From Achromobacter spanius (GTDB lineage Bacteria > Pseudomonadota > Gammaproteobacteria > Burkholderiales > Burkholderiaceae_B): a stretch of DNA of 64,000 nucleotides. Each line of letters opens with the position of its first letter. The stretch's first letter is position 1. This document shows, piece by piece, positions 42,689-52,725 of this stretch. The position numbers and the translations under genes are program-made. Where the stretch lies: NCBI RefSeq assembly GCF_003994415.1, contig NZ_CP034689.1:6200001-6264000 (forward strand), read 5' to 3'. The notes below the pieces were generated by a model, which saw only the letters and a list, made by a program, of their open reading frames with translations, was not told the DNA's origin and ran no database searches.

Positions 42689-43219
42689 ATGTCAGAGCCA
42701 CAAATCCTTACCCGGCGCGGATTCCTCAAGTTGAGCGGAACGGGCGGTGCTGTTGCTGCCGCAACACTCATCCCGATCATGCCCGCCCAAGCCCAACCGG
42801 CCACGGCGCCGCACACAGGAACCACGCTGCCCTACCCCGTGAAGTCCATCGCCGTCGCGCAGAAGCTCACGGCCGACACGCCCCTGCAGTTCGCCTATCC
42901 CGACAATGCCTCGCCGTGTACCGCTGTGAAGCTCGGGCATCCCGTTCCCGGCGGCGTTGGCCCTGACCACGACATCGTCGCGTACAGCACGATGTGCACG
43001 CATATGGGCTGCCCCACAGTTTTCGACAACAAAACAAAAACGTTCAAGTGCCCGTGCCACTTCAGCGAGTTTGACGCCGAGAAGGCAGGCCAGATGATCT
43101 GCGGGCAAGCCACCGAAAACCTCCCACGGATTCTGCTGCGCTATGACGCCAGTTCGGACGCGATATCCGCGGTTGGGGTCGAAGGCTTGATCTACGGCCG
43201 CCAGGCCAACATTCTGTAA
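42689..43219 (+). CDS. aioB: Arsenite oxidase small subunit AioB (Rieske)
   Basis: A 176-residue Rieske protein exported by the Tat system: TRRGFLKLSGTGGAVAAA then a cleavage region near QAQP. The [2Fe-2S] ligands are C103-T-H105-M-G-C108 and C121-P-C123-H124, the C108-C123 disulfide form found in AioB. It passes electrons from the molybdenum subunit to a c-type cytochrome. It precedes aioA by 14 nt. Confidence 0.96.
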   Translation: MSEPQILTRRGFLKLSGTGGAVAAATLIPIMPAQAQPATAPHTGTTLPYPVKSIAVAQKLTADTPLQFAYPDNASPCTAVKLGHPVPGGVGPDHDIVAYSTMCTHMGCPTVFDNKTKTFKCPCHFSEFDAEKAGQMICGQATENLPRILLRYDASSDAISAVGVEGLIYGRQANIL

Positions 43220-43233
43220 GTCGGGAGACGCTC

Positions 43234-45717
43234 ATGTCCGCACCCAAAGACCGCATCACCTTGCCGCCGAAGGATGCCGCGCGCACGAATATGACGTGCC
43301 ACTTCTGTATCGTCGGCTGTGGGTACCACGTTTACAAATGGCCGGAGCAAAGCGAGGGAGGCCGGGCACCCGAGGAGAATGCGCTGGGCCAGGACTTTCG
43401 TCAGCAGCTACCGCCTTTCGCGTTGACGCTTACCCCGGCGATGACCAACGTAATCACGCAGCGGGATGGCTCGCGTCACAACATCATGATCGTTCCGGAC
43501 AAGGAATGCGTGGTCAACAGCGGCTTGAGTTCGACCCGTGGCGGCCGGATGGCCAGCTATATGTACACGCCCGATGGCGATGGCAAGGCGCGCCTGAAAC
43601 AGCCGCGCATGTATGCCGCCGACCAATGGGTGGACGTTCCGTGGGACAACGCCTTGGCACTGTACGCCGGCCTGCTGAAGAAGGTACTGGATACCGATGG
43701 CCCCGAGGGCATTGTGTTCTCCTGTTTCGACCACGGTGGGGCTGGCGGAGGCTTCGAAAACACCTGGGGCACGGGCAAGCTGATGTTCACCGCGCTCCAG
43801 ACGCCAATGGTCCGTATCCACAATCGTCCAGCCTACAACTCGGAATGCCATGCTACGCGCGAGATGGGCATCGGCGAGCTCAACAATGCCTACGAAGACG
43901 CCGAGCTTGCCGACGTGCTGTGGTCGATTGGAAATAATCCTTACGAATCCCAGACCAACTACTTCCTGAATCACTGGATCCCCAATCTGTATGGGCAGAC
44001 GGTCGAAAAGAAAAAGGCGCGCTTCGCAGGCGAAGAGCTCCCGGATACCCGCATCGTCTTCGTGGACCCTCGCGACACGCCTTCCATCGCGATCGCCCGC
44101 CAAATTGCCGGAAAAGATCGGGTGCTGCATCTGGCGATCGAACCTGGCACTGACATCGCGCTGTTCAACGGGCTGTTCACCTACGTAGTTGAACAGGGCT
44201 GGGTGGACAAGCCGTTCATCAAGACGCACACGGCGGGATTTGATGAGGCCGTCAACACGAATCGCATGCCCCTGGAGGAATGCAGCAAGATCACGGGCGT
44301 ACCGGTCGACGACCTGAAGAAGGCGGCGGAGTGGTCGTACAAGCCGAAGAAGACAGGGCAGCTTCCGCGCACCATGCATGCCTACGAAAAAGGCATCATC
44401 TGGGGCAACGACAACTACGTCATTCAGTCGGCGTTGCTGGATCTGGTCATCGCCACGCACAACGTGGGGCGCCGTGGCACCGGATGTGTACGCATGGGTG
44501 GGCACCAAGAGGGTTATGCCAGGCCCCCCTACCCTGGCGACAAGAAAATCTACATTGACCAGGAACTCATCAAAGGCAAGGGCAGGATGATGACCTGGTG
44601 GGGGTCCAACAACTTCCAGACCAGCAATAACGCGCAAGCGCTCCGAGAGGCGGTGCTCAAGCGATCCGCCATCGTGAAGGAAGCCATGCAGAAAGCGCGC
44701 GGCGCTTCAACCGAAGAGATGGTCGACATCATCTATGCGGCCACGCAACGAGGCGGATTGTTTGTTGCAAGCATCAATCTCTATCCAACCAAACTGGCCG
44801 AGGCTGCCCATCTGCTGCTTCCAGCGGCGCACCCGGGCGAAACGAACCTGACGTCCATGAATGGCGAGCGGCGCATTCGCCTGTCGCAAAAGTTCACGGA
44901 CCCGCCCGGGGAAGCGCAAGCGGACTGCCTGATCGCCGCGCGAATCGCCAACACGCTGAAAGCCATGTACGAGAAGGAAGGCAACAGCAAGATGGCGCAA
45001 CGTTTCGCCGGATTCGACTGGAAGACGGAAGAGGATGCGTTCAATGATGGGTTTCGTCGGGCGGGCCAGAAGGACGCGCCGAAGATTGACAGCCAAGGCG
45101 GCGATACCGGTCACCTGGTCACGTACGAACGGTTGCTCGCCGCCGGCAATAACGGCGTTCAGTTACCCGTTCAGGCCTACGCGGATGGGAAGCTCAAAGG
45201 CACCGAAATGCTCTACACGGACGGTAAGTTCGACACCGCCGACGGAAAAGCTCACTTCAAGCCGGCGCAGTGGAAAGGCCTGCCCGAGCCCGTGGTCGCC
45301 CAAAAGAAGATATACAAGTTCTGGTTGAACAACGGCCGCAATAACGAGATCTGGCAAACGGCCTATCACGATCAGTACAACAGCTTTGCGCAAGACCGTT
45401 ATCCGATGGCGTACATCGAGATCAACCCTGCCGATTGCCAGGACCTAGGCGTGGAGGCTTCAGACGTGGTCGAGGTCTACAACGACTACGGCTCCACCTA
45501 CGCGATGGTGTACCCGGTGCCTGAAATAAAGCGCGGCCAGACGTTCATGATGTTCGGCTACGTCAACGGAATCCAAGGCGACGTCACGACCGAATGGACC
45601 GACCGCAACATCATTCCTTACTACAAAGGCACCTGGGGGAATATCCGGAAAGTTGGCTCCGTCGAGGAGTTCCGGAACACCATCAGTTTCAAGAGCCGCC
45701 GATTCACCCTGGGCTGA
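43234..45717 (+). CDS. aioA: Arsenite oxidase molybdopterin subunit AioA
   Basis: An 827-residue DMSO-reductase family enzyme. C22, C25 and C29 (MTCHFCIVGCGYHVY) ligate the [3Fe-4S] cluster; the missing fourth Cys is normal for AioA. It has no signal peptide and is exported with AioB. NNPYESQTNYFLNHWIPNLYGQT and NNGRNNEIWQTAYHDQYN are typical AioA stretches. It oxidises As(III) to As(V) in the periplasm. Length matches the family (about 825). Confidence 0.97.
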   Translation: MSAPKDRITLPPKDAARTNMTCHFCIVGCGYHVYKWPEQSEGGRAPEENALGQDFRQQLPPFALTLTPAMTNVITQRDGSRHNIMIVPDKECVVNSGLSSTRGGRMASYMYTPDGDGKARLKQPRMYAADQWVDVPWDNALALYAGLLKKVLDTDGPEGIVFSCFDHGGAGGGFENTWGTGKLMFTALQTPMVRIHNRPAYNSECHATREMGIGELNNAYEDAELADVLWSIGNNPYESQTNYFLNHWIPNLYGQTVEKKKARFAGEELPDTRIVFVDPRDTPSIAIARQIAGKDRVLHLAIEPGTDIALFNGLFTYVVEQGWVDKPFIKTHTAGFDEAVNTNRMPLEECSKITGVPVDDLKKAAEWSYKPKKTGQLPRTMHAYEKGIIWGNDNYVIQSALLDLVIATHNVGRRGTGCVRMGGHQEGYARPPYPGDKKIYIDQELIKGKGRMMTWWGSNNFQTSNNAQALREAVLKRSAIVKEAMQKARGASTEEMVDIIYAATQRGGLFVASINLYPTKLAEAAHLLLPAAHPGETNLTSMNGERRIRLSQKFTDPPGEAQADCLIAARIANTLKAMYEKEGNSKMAQRFAGFDWKTEEDAFNDGFRRAGQKDAPKIDSQGGDTGHLVTYERLLAAGNNGVQLPVQAYADGKLKGTEMLYTDGKFDTADGKAHFKPAQWKGLPEPVVAQKKIYKFWLNNGRNNEIWQTAYHDQYNSFAQDRYPMAYIEINPADCQDLGVEASDVVEVYNDYGSTYAMVYPVPEIKRGQTFMMFGYVNGIQGDVTTEWTDRNIIPYYKGTWGNIRKVGSVEEFRNTISFKSRRFTLG

Positions 45718-45744
45718 TTTTCAACAAAAGGAGCATTGCCCCTC

Positions 45745-46074
45745 ATGCGTATCACCAAGCTGTTCGTGTCGGTTGGGTTGGCATCCGCCAGCCTGACCTG
45801 TGTTGCGGCCCCGGACGCCACAATCCAAGCGATCTTGACCAAGAACAATTGCCTGGCGTGCCACGCGGTTGACCGCAAGGTCGTCGGCCCCTCATACAAG
45901 GACGTGGGCGCCAAGTTCAAGGACGAACCCGGCGCCGCTGCCCTGCTGCTAGGGAAAATCAAGAATGGCAGTGCGGGCACCTGGGGACCTGTGCCGATGC
46001 CGCCGAACCCCGGAATTTCAGCCGAGGACGCGAAAAAGGTCGTCGACTGGATACTTGCCGGCGCGCCAGGCTGA
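45745..46074 (+). CDS. Periplasmic cytochrome c (aio electron acceptor)
   Basis: A 109-residue class I cytochrome c. A signal peptide ends near VAA-PDAT; heme binds CLACH; and the distal Met is in VPMPPNPGIS. ATG 45745 follows AAAGGAG. It takes electrons from AioBA and is commonly named aioC or cytC in such operons. Confidence 0.92.
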   Translation: MRITKLFVSVGLASASLTCVAAPDATIQAILTKNNCLACHAVDRKVVGPSYKDVGAKFKDEPGAAALLLGKIKNGSAGTWGPVPMPPNPGISAEDAKKVVDWILAGAPG

Positions 46075-46082
46075 CGCAGAAC

Positions 46083-47177
46083 ATGATCGAAGCTCCACTT
46101 TTGGATCGCCGCAAATCTCCTTCGCTACGGTCAACATCGACCGCCTCGTCAGGCATGGACGGCCCGCCCGAAGACCGGCACGGTCGGCCTCTGCATGACT
46201 TGCGCATTTCGGTCATAGACCAGTGCAATTTTCGTTGCACCTACTGTATGCCCCGAGATCAGTTCGGCGCGGATCATTCATTCCTGCGCCGCGAAGAGCT
46301 GCTGACTTTTGATGAGATTGAGAGAGTCGCAAGCGCCTTCATCAGCCTGGGCGTACGTAAGGTCAGGGTCAGCGGGGGTGAACCGCTGCTGCGCAAAGAC
46401 GTGGAGCATCTTATTGCGCGACTGGCGGCGTTGCGTACGCCGTCCGGCGCGCCGATTGATCTGGCCATGACCACCAACGGGTCTTTATTGGCACGCAAGG
46501 CCCGGGGGCTGGCCGCCGCCGGGTTGCGGCGTCTGAACGTCAGCCTTGACGCGCTTTCGCCGTCCATCTTTGCGCGGGTCGCGGACACGACTGCTTCCGT
46601 GGATGATGTATTGGCGGGTATAGCCGCAGCCCAGGCTGCGGGCATCCCGCACATCAAGATAAATATGGTGGTGCACCGTGGTGTGAATGACGATCAGATC
46701 CTGCCGATGGCCCGGCGCTTTCGCGGAACCGCGCACGCGCTGCGCTTCATCGAATTCATGGATGTCGGTGCGACCAACGGTTGGAATGCCTCGGCCGTCC
46801 TGCCGTCCGACGAAGTCCTAAAGAGAATACATGCCGTTTTCCCGTTGACACCCTTGGCGCCTACGGTGCGCGGCGAAGTCGCCCGCCGCTGGGCTTACCA
46901 AGACGGTCAAGGAGAAATCGGTTTGATTTCTAGCGTCAGCCACCCATTCTGCGGCGATTGCTCAAGGGCAAGGCTCTCGGCCGACGGCAAGCTCTATACC
47001 TGTCTGTTTGCCGAACAAGGCGATGACATACGTTTGCAATTGAGGTCGGAGTCGAATCCACAAATGCTGATCAACGGCTTGGCTGAGCGGTGGCGATCCC
47101 GCAACGATCGATACTCAGAGGTTCGAACGTCACAACCACGCCAACACAAGATCGAGATGAGCTACATCGGCGGCTAG
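46083..47177 (+). CDS. moaA: GTP 3',8-cyclase MoaA
   Basis: A 364-residue radical SAM enzyme of molybdopterin biosynthesis. The N-terminal cluster is CNFRCTYC, and the C-terminal cluster is FCGDCSRARLSADGKLYTC. It starts 8 nt after the cytochrome c stop and is probably in the aio transcript, supplying cofactor for AioA. It converges on the arsR at 47174 with a 4-nt overlap of stops. Confidence 0.94.
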   Translation: MIEAPLLDRRKSPSLRSTSTASSGMDGPPEDRHGRPLHDLRISVIDQCNFRCTYCMPRDQFGADHSFLRREELLTFDEIERVASAFISLGVRKVRVSGGEPLLRKDVEHLIARLAALRTPSGAPIDLAMTTNGSLLARKARGLAAAGLRRLNVSLDALSPSIFARVADTTASVDDVLAGIAAAQAAGIPHIKINMVVHRGVNDDQILPMARRFRGTAHALRFIEFMDVGATNGWNASAVLPSDEVLKRIHAVFPLTPLAPTVRGEVARRWAYQDGQGEIGLISSVSHPFCGDCSRARLSADGKLYTCLFAEQGDDIRLQLRSESNPQMLINGLAERWRSRNDRYSEVRTSQPRQHKIEMSYIGG

Positions 47178-47653
47178 GTAGCCGCCGAGGCGCCAGCATT
47201 TTTCTTGGCGCCACGAAGCGGCTTCTTATTCGGGATGATGTCGCAGTCGCAGTGACCCGCCAGCGCAGCGATGACCGGCGCGCACGCCTCGGGGTGGCCA
47301 TGGCAGCAATCGGTCAACATGAACGACATCAACGAGCCCATGACGCCTACGTCGGCACGATATATGATGCTTCGCCCCTGGCGGTCTCCCCAGATCAAGC
47401 CCGCGCGGGCAAGCACCGACAGATGCTGCGACACCGTGTTGTGGGGGCCCTCCACCATTTCCGCGATGGCGCCCGCAGGCACCCCTTCCGGCTCGCGCGC
47501 CATCAAAAGGCGAAAAATCTCGAGCCGCGTTGGCTGAGAAAGGGCGTGGAATGCGCTTAGCGCGTGCTGGAAAGACACTCCGTCCCGAGGTAAATCCGGG
47601 TTGAAATGGCTGGCAACCGCTGGGGAAGGCGTGGACGTGCTGGCGATGGGCAT
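47174..47653 (-). CDS. ArsR-family regulator
   Basis: About 159 residues from ATG 47653; longer in-frame starts at 47704 and 47737 exist and none has a clear ribosome site. The HTH is MVEGPHNTVSQHLSVLARAGLIWGDRQG, followed by LTDCCHGHPEACAP and a late CDCD, many cysteines for metalloid binding. It is the closest relative in the window of the regulator at 31746. It lies between the moaA end and the upstream end of an interrupted phoX. Its target is unclear. Confidence 0.82.
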   Translation of the reverse strand: MPIASTSTPSPAVASHFNPDLPRDGVSFQHALSAFHALSQPTRLEIFRLLMAREPEGVPAGAIAEMVEGPHNTVSQHLSVLARAGLIWGDRQGRSIIYRADVGVMGSLMSFMLTDCCHGHPEACAPVIAALAGHCDCDIIPNKKPLRGAKKNAGASAAT

Positions 47654-47845
47654 GGAAATTCGATAAGTCGGTAGTTCTGTATATCCGGACAGACTATATC
47701 GCATAGATGACAGATTAGTGTCAGCAACATCTGACATGCTAAAGCGGCCGCCGCAAAAAAATTGGGGCGAGTGCCAGCCCCCCAGCATCGCCCCGCAAAG
47801 TCGTCGACGAATCGACGATGTTGGCCCTACTTATGGTTTTGGGTA

Positions 47846-49773
47846 TCAGGTTCCGATACGGCCGCCGTCATCCTTCGTAATCACGATCGTCGCGGAGCGG
47901 GGTCGTTTGCCCGCTCCATACCCAGCATTGCTTGGCCATTGGCTGGTGTACTTGGAAGGATCAGCGAGGTTGGCTTGGTCCGTGTTTTCGCCAGGATGTT
48001 GGATGTTGACAAAAATGGCCTTGCCATCAGGGGTTTCGCAGAATCCCGTAATTTCGCATCCAACCGGACCCACCAGAAAGCGCTTGAGCTGCTCTGGCGC
48101 TGGCGGCTTACCGACATAGGTATCCACCGTAAGCGTGCTGCCGTCCCCCTCGGGATACGCCAGGGATTTCTTCGCCCCATCACCAACCTGCCCGGGGCGC
48201 GCGGCCAACATCATGCAGTTGGTCACGTCGGTGTAGGCGCCGTCATCGGTCTGCAGCCAGCACAGACCCGTTACCGCACTGAACACCAGACCATCCGGGC
48301 TTGAAAAGTCCTGGTCATCGGTAAGACTGGACAGGTTTACGGTCGTGACATCGGCGTCGGCTTGCGCGCCGAACAGGTACACATCCCATTCGAAGCGATC
48401 GCCATCACCGGCCGCTGCCAATTCCTTGATACGAATGATGTGTCCGTTGGGGTTGCCAGACTGGCTAGCGCCACCCTTCATATCGGTGTACACGCGAGGA
48501 TTGGCGGAGTCGGGCTCATACTGCGAGCCGGTGGGATCAACGCGGCGGCTGCTGTTGTTCGTCAACGTGCAATAGAGTTCGCCGTTCGCGGGGTTCACGC
48601 CACACCATTCGGGCCGATCCATCTTAGTTGCACCGGCGGCATCGGCCGCCAACCGGGCATTGACCGCCACATCGGCCTGATCGGAAAAGGGGTAGGTCGC
48701 ATACCCGCTGACCGCCGAGTTCTGCATCGACAGTTCCAACCACGAGCCGGTGCCATCTTCTGAGAACTGGGCCGCAAATAGTGTGCCGTTATCAAGGTAC
48801 TTGTCGCCCACAGAGATACGACTGATCGCGTCTGCGTCCGCGGGATCCCAATTGGCCGACGAGACCCACTTGTAGAGGTACTCGCCACGAGCGTCGTCGC
48901 CCATATATACGATGATCGGTTGACCCGCGACTGCCGTGCGGAAAGCGGCCGATTCATGGGCAAACCGGCCCAAAGCCGAGCGCTTTTTCGCCTTTCTGCT
49001 GCGGTCGTAAGCATCCACCTCGACGACGTAGCCCTGGCCGTTCATCTCGTTGCGGTAGTCATCGCTACCGTCAGCCGACGCGCCAGACTGGCTGATTATC
49101 CAGCGAGCATATCGATCGTCCGCGCCGGCCGATTCCCAACCGTGGCGCGACGCAGCGCCTTGATTGCGTCCATAGCGCCGAAGCGAGGTGACAGATTTGT
49201 CATTCCCGCGGGCGGCATCGTCCGCAGCGTCTCGCGTGAAATAGCCGTACCAGTTTTCCTCGCCAGTCAGAAAGGTGCCCCAAGGGGTCTTTCCCGTGCC
49301 GCAGTTGTTGAGCGTGCCGCGCGTACGCGTCGCGTCGGGCGAGTACTTCGTCACCAGCAGCGGGTTACCTCGGGCGGGGCCGGCGATCTCGACTTCGGAA
49401 AGCGCCGTGAGCCTGAAATTGAACAACGAATCGGGAACCGTACCCCAGGCATTGCCGGCTTTCTTTACCTCGACAACCGACACTCCATGAATGGCGATCT
49501 CCTTGTCAACCTCGGCGGCTGGCCGGGGTAGCGTATTCGTGCCCCCATTTGCATGCAGGAAGAACGAACTGAGCCCTTCGTTCGTCGTGGCCTCATGGTT
49601 GACCGCCAGCAGCCCGCGATCCGTCGAGCTTGCCGACGGCCGGTTGTCAGCACCAAGGCCGAACCATTCCATGCCATCGTGGTGGTCACCAGCACGCTTG
49701 TCGAAATCGTTGTCCGTGCCATCGTTCTTGTAGGCAAGCACCCCCTCAGCGAGCGGGTCACCCAAGCCATAGA
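47846..49773 (-). pseudogene. phoX: PhoX-type alkaline phosphatase, C-terminal part (split by transposon)
   Basis: About 640 codons of a DUF839/PhoX phosphatase: LGDPLAEGVLAYKNDGTDND at the break, then ARGNPLLVTKYSPDATRTRGTLNNCGTGKTPWGTFLTGEENWYGYF, and FCETPDGKAIFVNIQHPGE near the end. The native start lies at 58351, across the transposon. Between 49774 and 49900 the frame continues into transposon sequence, which is not native. Removing the transposon and one ATAGA gives an intact 757-codon frame, so the insertion is the only lesion. Confidence 0.92.
49769..49773. repeat. Target site duplication ATAGA, left copy
   Basis: ATAGA directly precedes the left inverted repeat and recurs right after the right one (58004-58008), the 5-bp duplication expected for Tn3-family insertion. 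Confidence 0.95.
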
Positions 49774-49811
49774 GGGGTCGTCTCAGAAAACGGAAAATAA
49801 AGCACGCTAAG
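49774..49811 (+). repeat. Left 38-bp terminal inverted repeat of the mer transposon
   Basis: Matches the right end at all but one position (T versus C at the eighth base). It overlaps the merR stop codon at 49807. Confidence 0.95.
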
Positions 49812-50241
49812 GCATAGCCGAACCTGCCAAGCTTGCTCCACCCTGTAGTGACGCGATCAGCGGGCAGGAAACGTTCCCCCTTCGCGCATGGCAGGCGCAC
49901 ACCAACTCAGACAGCACGGCCTCCATGCGCGCCAGGTCAGCCATTTTCTCGCGCACGTCCTTGAGCTTGTGCTCGGCCAGACTGCTGGCTTCCTCGCAAT
50001 GGGTGCCATCCTCCAGCCGCAGCAGCTCGGCGATCTCATCCAGGCTGAAGCCCAGCCGCTGGGCTGATTTCACGAAGCGCACCCGCGTTACATCCGCCTC
50101 GCCATAGCGGCGGATGCTGCCATAGGGCTTGTCAGGCTCCAGCAACAAGCCCTTGCGCTGATAGAAACGGATGGTCTCCACATTGACCCCGGCCGCCTTG
50201 GCGAAAACGCCAATGGTCAGGTTCTCCAAATTGTTTTCCAT
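49807..50241 (-). CDS. merR: Mercuric resistance regulator MerR
   Basis: A 144-residue MerR. The HTH is [26 protein letters not shown]. Hg(II) cysteines are C82 (THCEEAS), C117 (VCACH) and C126 (NVSCPL). ATG 50241 gives the standard N-terminus [11 protein letters not shown]. Its stop lies in the transposon end. It represses and activates the divergent merT promoter. Confidence 0.96.
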
Positions 50242-50246
50242 ATCGC

Positions 50247-50277
50247 TTGACTCCGTACATGAGTACGGAAGTAAGGT
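50247..50277 (+). promoter_or_regulatory. merT promoter with MerR operator
   Basis: -35 TTGACT (50247-50252) and -10 TAAGGT (50272-50277) are separated by the abnormal 19-bp spacer. The MerR dyad TCCGTACATGAGTACGGA fills 50252-50269. Confidence 0.95.
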
Positions 50278-50312
50278 TACGCTATCCAATTTCAATTCGA
50301 AAGGACAAGCGC

Positions 50313-50663
50313 ATGTCTGAACCAAAAACCGGGCGCGGCGCGCTCTTCACTGGAGGGCTTGCCGCCATCCTCGCCTCGGCTTGCTGCCTCGGGCCGTTGG
50401 TTCTGATCGCCTTGGGGTTCAGCGGCGCTTGGATCGGCAACTTGGCGGTGTTGGATCCCTATCGCCCCATCTTTATCGGCGTGGCGCTGGTGGCGTTGTT
50501 CTTCGCCTGGCGGCGCATCTACCGGCAGGCAGCGGCCTGCAAACCGGGTGAGGTCTGCGCGATTCCCCAAGTGCGAGCTACTTACAAGCTCATTTTCTGG
50601 ATCGTGGCCGCGCTGGTTCTGGTCGCGCTCGGATTTCCCTACGTCATGCCATTTTTCTACTGA
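50313..50663 (+). CDS. merT: Mercuric ion transporter MerT
   Basis: A 116-residue inner-membrane protein with three membrane segments. C24-C25 in the first (ASACCLGP) and C76/C82 in the loop (CKPGEVC) relay Hg(II) from MerP to MerA. Confidence 0.96.
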
Positions 50664-50675
50664 TCGGAGTTCACC

Positions 50676-50951
50676 ATGAAGAAACTGTTTGCCTCCCTCG
50701 CCCTCGCCGCCGTTGTTGCCCCCGTCTGGGCCGCCACCCAGACCGTCACGCTGTCCGTACCGGGCATGACCTGCTCCGCCTGCCCGATCACTGTCAAGAA
50801 GGCGATTTCCAAGGTCGAAGGCGTCAGCAAAGTTGACGTGACTTTCGAGACACGCCAAGCGGTCGTCACCTTCGACGATGCCAAGACCAGCGTGCAGAAG
50901 CTGACCAAGGCAACCGCAGACGCGGGCTATCCGTCCAGCGTCAAGCAGTGA
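50676..50951 (+). CDS. merP: Periplasmic mercury-binding protein MerP
   Basis: A 91-residue HMA-fold protein with a signal peptide ending VWA-ATQ and the metal motif GMTCSACP. It delivers Hg(II) to MerT. There is no merC or merF between merP and merA. Confidence 0.96.
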   Translation: MKKLFASLALAAVVAPVWAATQTVTLSVPGMTCSACPITVKKAISKVEGVSKVDVTFETRQAVVTFDDAKTSVQKLTKATADAGYPSSVKQ

Positions 50952-51022
50952 GTCACTGAAAACGGCACCGCAGCACAACGGACGTCATTGTCTGGCGCCA
51001 CAAACGATAAAGGATCTGTTGC

Positions 51023-52708
51023 ATGACCCATCTAAAAATCACCGGCATGACTTGCGACTCGTGCGCGGCGCACGTCAAGGAAGCGCTGGAAAAAGTGCCA
51101 GGCGTGCAGTCGGCGCTGGTGTCCTATCCGAAGGGCACAGCGCAACTCGCCATCGTGCCGGGCACATCGCCGGACGCGCTGACTGCCGCCGTGGCCGGAC
51201 TGGGCTACAAGGCAACGCTAGCCGATGCGCCACTGGCGGACAACCGCGTCGGACTGCTCGACAAGGTGCGGGGATGGATGGCCGCCGCCGAAAAGCACAG
51301 TGGCAACGAGCCCCCGGTGCAGGTAGCGGTCATTGGCAGCGGTGGAGCCGCGATGGCGGCGGCGCTGAAGGCCGTCGAGCAAGGCGCGCAGGTCACGCTG
51401 ATCGAGCGCGGCACCATCGGCGGCACCTGCGTCAATGTCGGCTGTGTGCCGTCCAAGATCATGATCCGCGCCGCCCACATCGCCCATCTGCGCCGGGAAA
51501 GCCCGTTCGATGGCGGTATTGCGGCAACTGTGCCTACGATTGACCGCAGTAAGCTGCTGGCCCAGCAGCAGGCCCGCGTCGACGAACTGCGGCACGCCAA
51601 GTACGAAGGCATCCTGGGCGGTAATCCGGCCATCACCGTTGTGCACGGTGAGGCGCGCTTCAAGGACGACCAGAGCCTTACCGTCCGTTTGAACGAGGGT
51701 GGCGAGCGCGTCGTGATGTTCGACCGCTGCCTGGTCGCCACGGGTGCCAGCCCGGCGGTCCCGCCGATTCCGGGCTTGAAAGAGTCACCCTACTGGACTT
51801 CCACCGAGGCCCTGGCGAGCGACACCATTCCCGAACGCCTTGCCGTAATCGGCTCGTCGGTGGTGGCGCTGGAGCTGGCGCAAGCCTTTGCCCGGCTGGG
51901 CAGCAAGGTCACGGTCCTGGCGCGCAATACCTTGTTCTTCCGTGAAGACCCGGCCATCGGCGAGGCGGTGACAGCCGCTTTCCGTGCCGAGGGCATCGAG
52001 GTGCTGGAGCACACGCAAGCCAGCCAGGTCGCCCATATGGACGGTGAATTCGTGCTGACCACCACGCACGGTGAATTGCGCGCCGACAAACTGCTGGTTG
52101 CCACCGGTCGGACACCGAACACGCGCAGCCTCGCGCTGGACGCAGCGGGGGTCACTGTCAATGCGCAAGGTGCCATCGTCATCGACCAAGGCATGCGCAC
52201 GAGCAACCCGAACATCTACGCGGCCGGCGACTGCACCGACCAGCCGCAGTTCGTCTATGTGGCGGCAGCGGCCGGCACCCGTGCCGCGATCAACATGACC
52301 GGCGGCGATGCGGCGCTCGACCTGACCGCAATGCCGGCCGTGGTGTTCACCGATCCGCAAGTGGCGACCGTGGGCTACAGCGAGGCGGAAGCCCACCACG
52401 ACGGGATCGAGACCGACAGCCGCACCTTGACCTTGGACAACGTGCCGCGTGCGCTCGCCAACTTCGACACACGCGGCTTCATCAAGTTGGTTATCGAGGA
52501 AGGCAGCCATCGGCTGATCGGCGTACAGGCGGTCGCGCCGGAAGCGGGTGAACTGATCCAGACGGCGGCTCTGGCCATTCGCAACCGCATGACGGTGCAG
52601 GAACTGGCCGACCAGTTGTTCCCCTACCTGACGATGGTCGAGGGGTTGAAGCTCGCGGCGCAGACCTTCAACAAGGATGTGAAGCAGCTTTCCTGCTGCG
52701 CCGGGTGA
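51023..52708 (+). CDS. merA: Mercuric reductase MerA
   Basis: A 561-residue flavoenzyme that reduces Hg(II) to Hg(0). An N-terminal HMA domain has GMTCDSCAAH; the redox-active site is GTCVNVGCVPSK; the C-terminal vicinal cysteines are in SCCAG. FAD and NADPH motifs are VIGSGGAAMAAALKA and VIGSSVVALELAQAF. Confidence 0.97.
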   Translation: MTHLKITGMTCDSCAAHVKEALEKVPGVQSALVSYPKGTAQLAIVPGTSPDALTAAVAGLGYKATLADAPLADNRVGLLDKVRGWMAAAEKHSGNEPPVQVAVIGSGGAAMAAALKAVEQGAQVTLIERGTIGGTCVNVGCVPSKIMIRAAHIAHLRRESPFDGGIAATVPTIDRSKLLAQQQARVDELRHAKYEGILGGNPAITVVHGEARFKDDQSLTVRLNEGGERVVMFDRCLVATGASPAVPPIPGLKESPYWTSTEALASDTIPERLAVIGSSVVALELAQAFARLGSKVTVLARNTLFFREDPAIGEAVTAAFRAEGIEVLEHTQASQVAHMDGEFVLTTTHGELRADKLLVATGRTPNTRSLALDAAGVTVNAQGAIVIDQGMRTSNPNIYAAGDCTDQPQFVYVAAAAGTRAAINMTGGDAALDLTAMPAVVFTDPQVATVGYSEAEAHHDGIETDSRTLTLDNVPRALANFDTRGFIKLVIEEGSHRLIGVQAVAPEAGELIQTAALAIRNRMTVQELADQLFPYLTMVEGLKLAAQTFNKDVKQLSCCAG

Positions 52709-52725
52709 GAAAAAGGAGGTGTTCA

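Noticed and set aside
43408..44637. Minus-strand 409-codon frame opposite aioA
   Set aside because: Antisense shadow of a clear arsenite oxidase gene; no family features.
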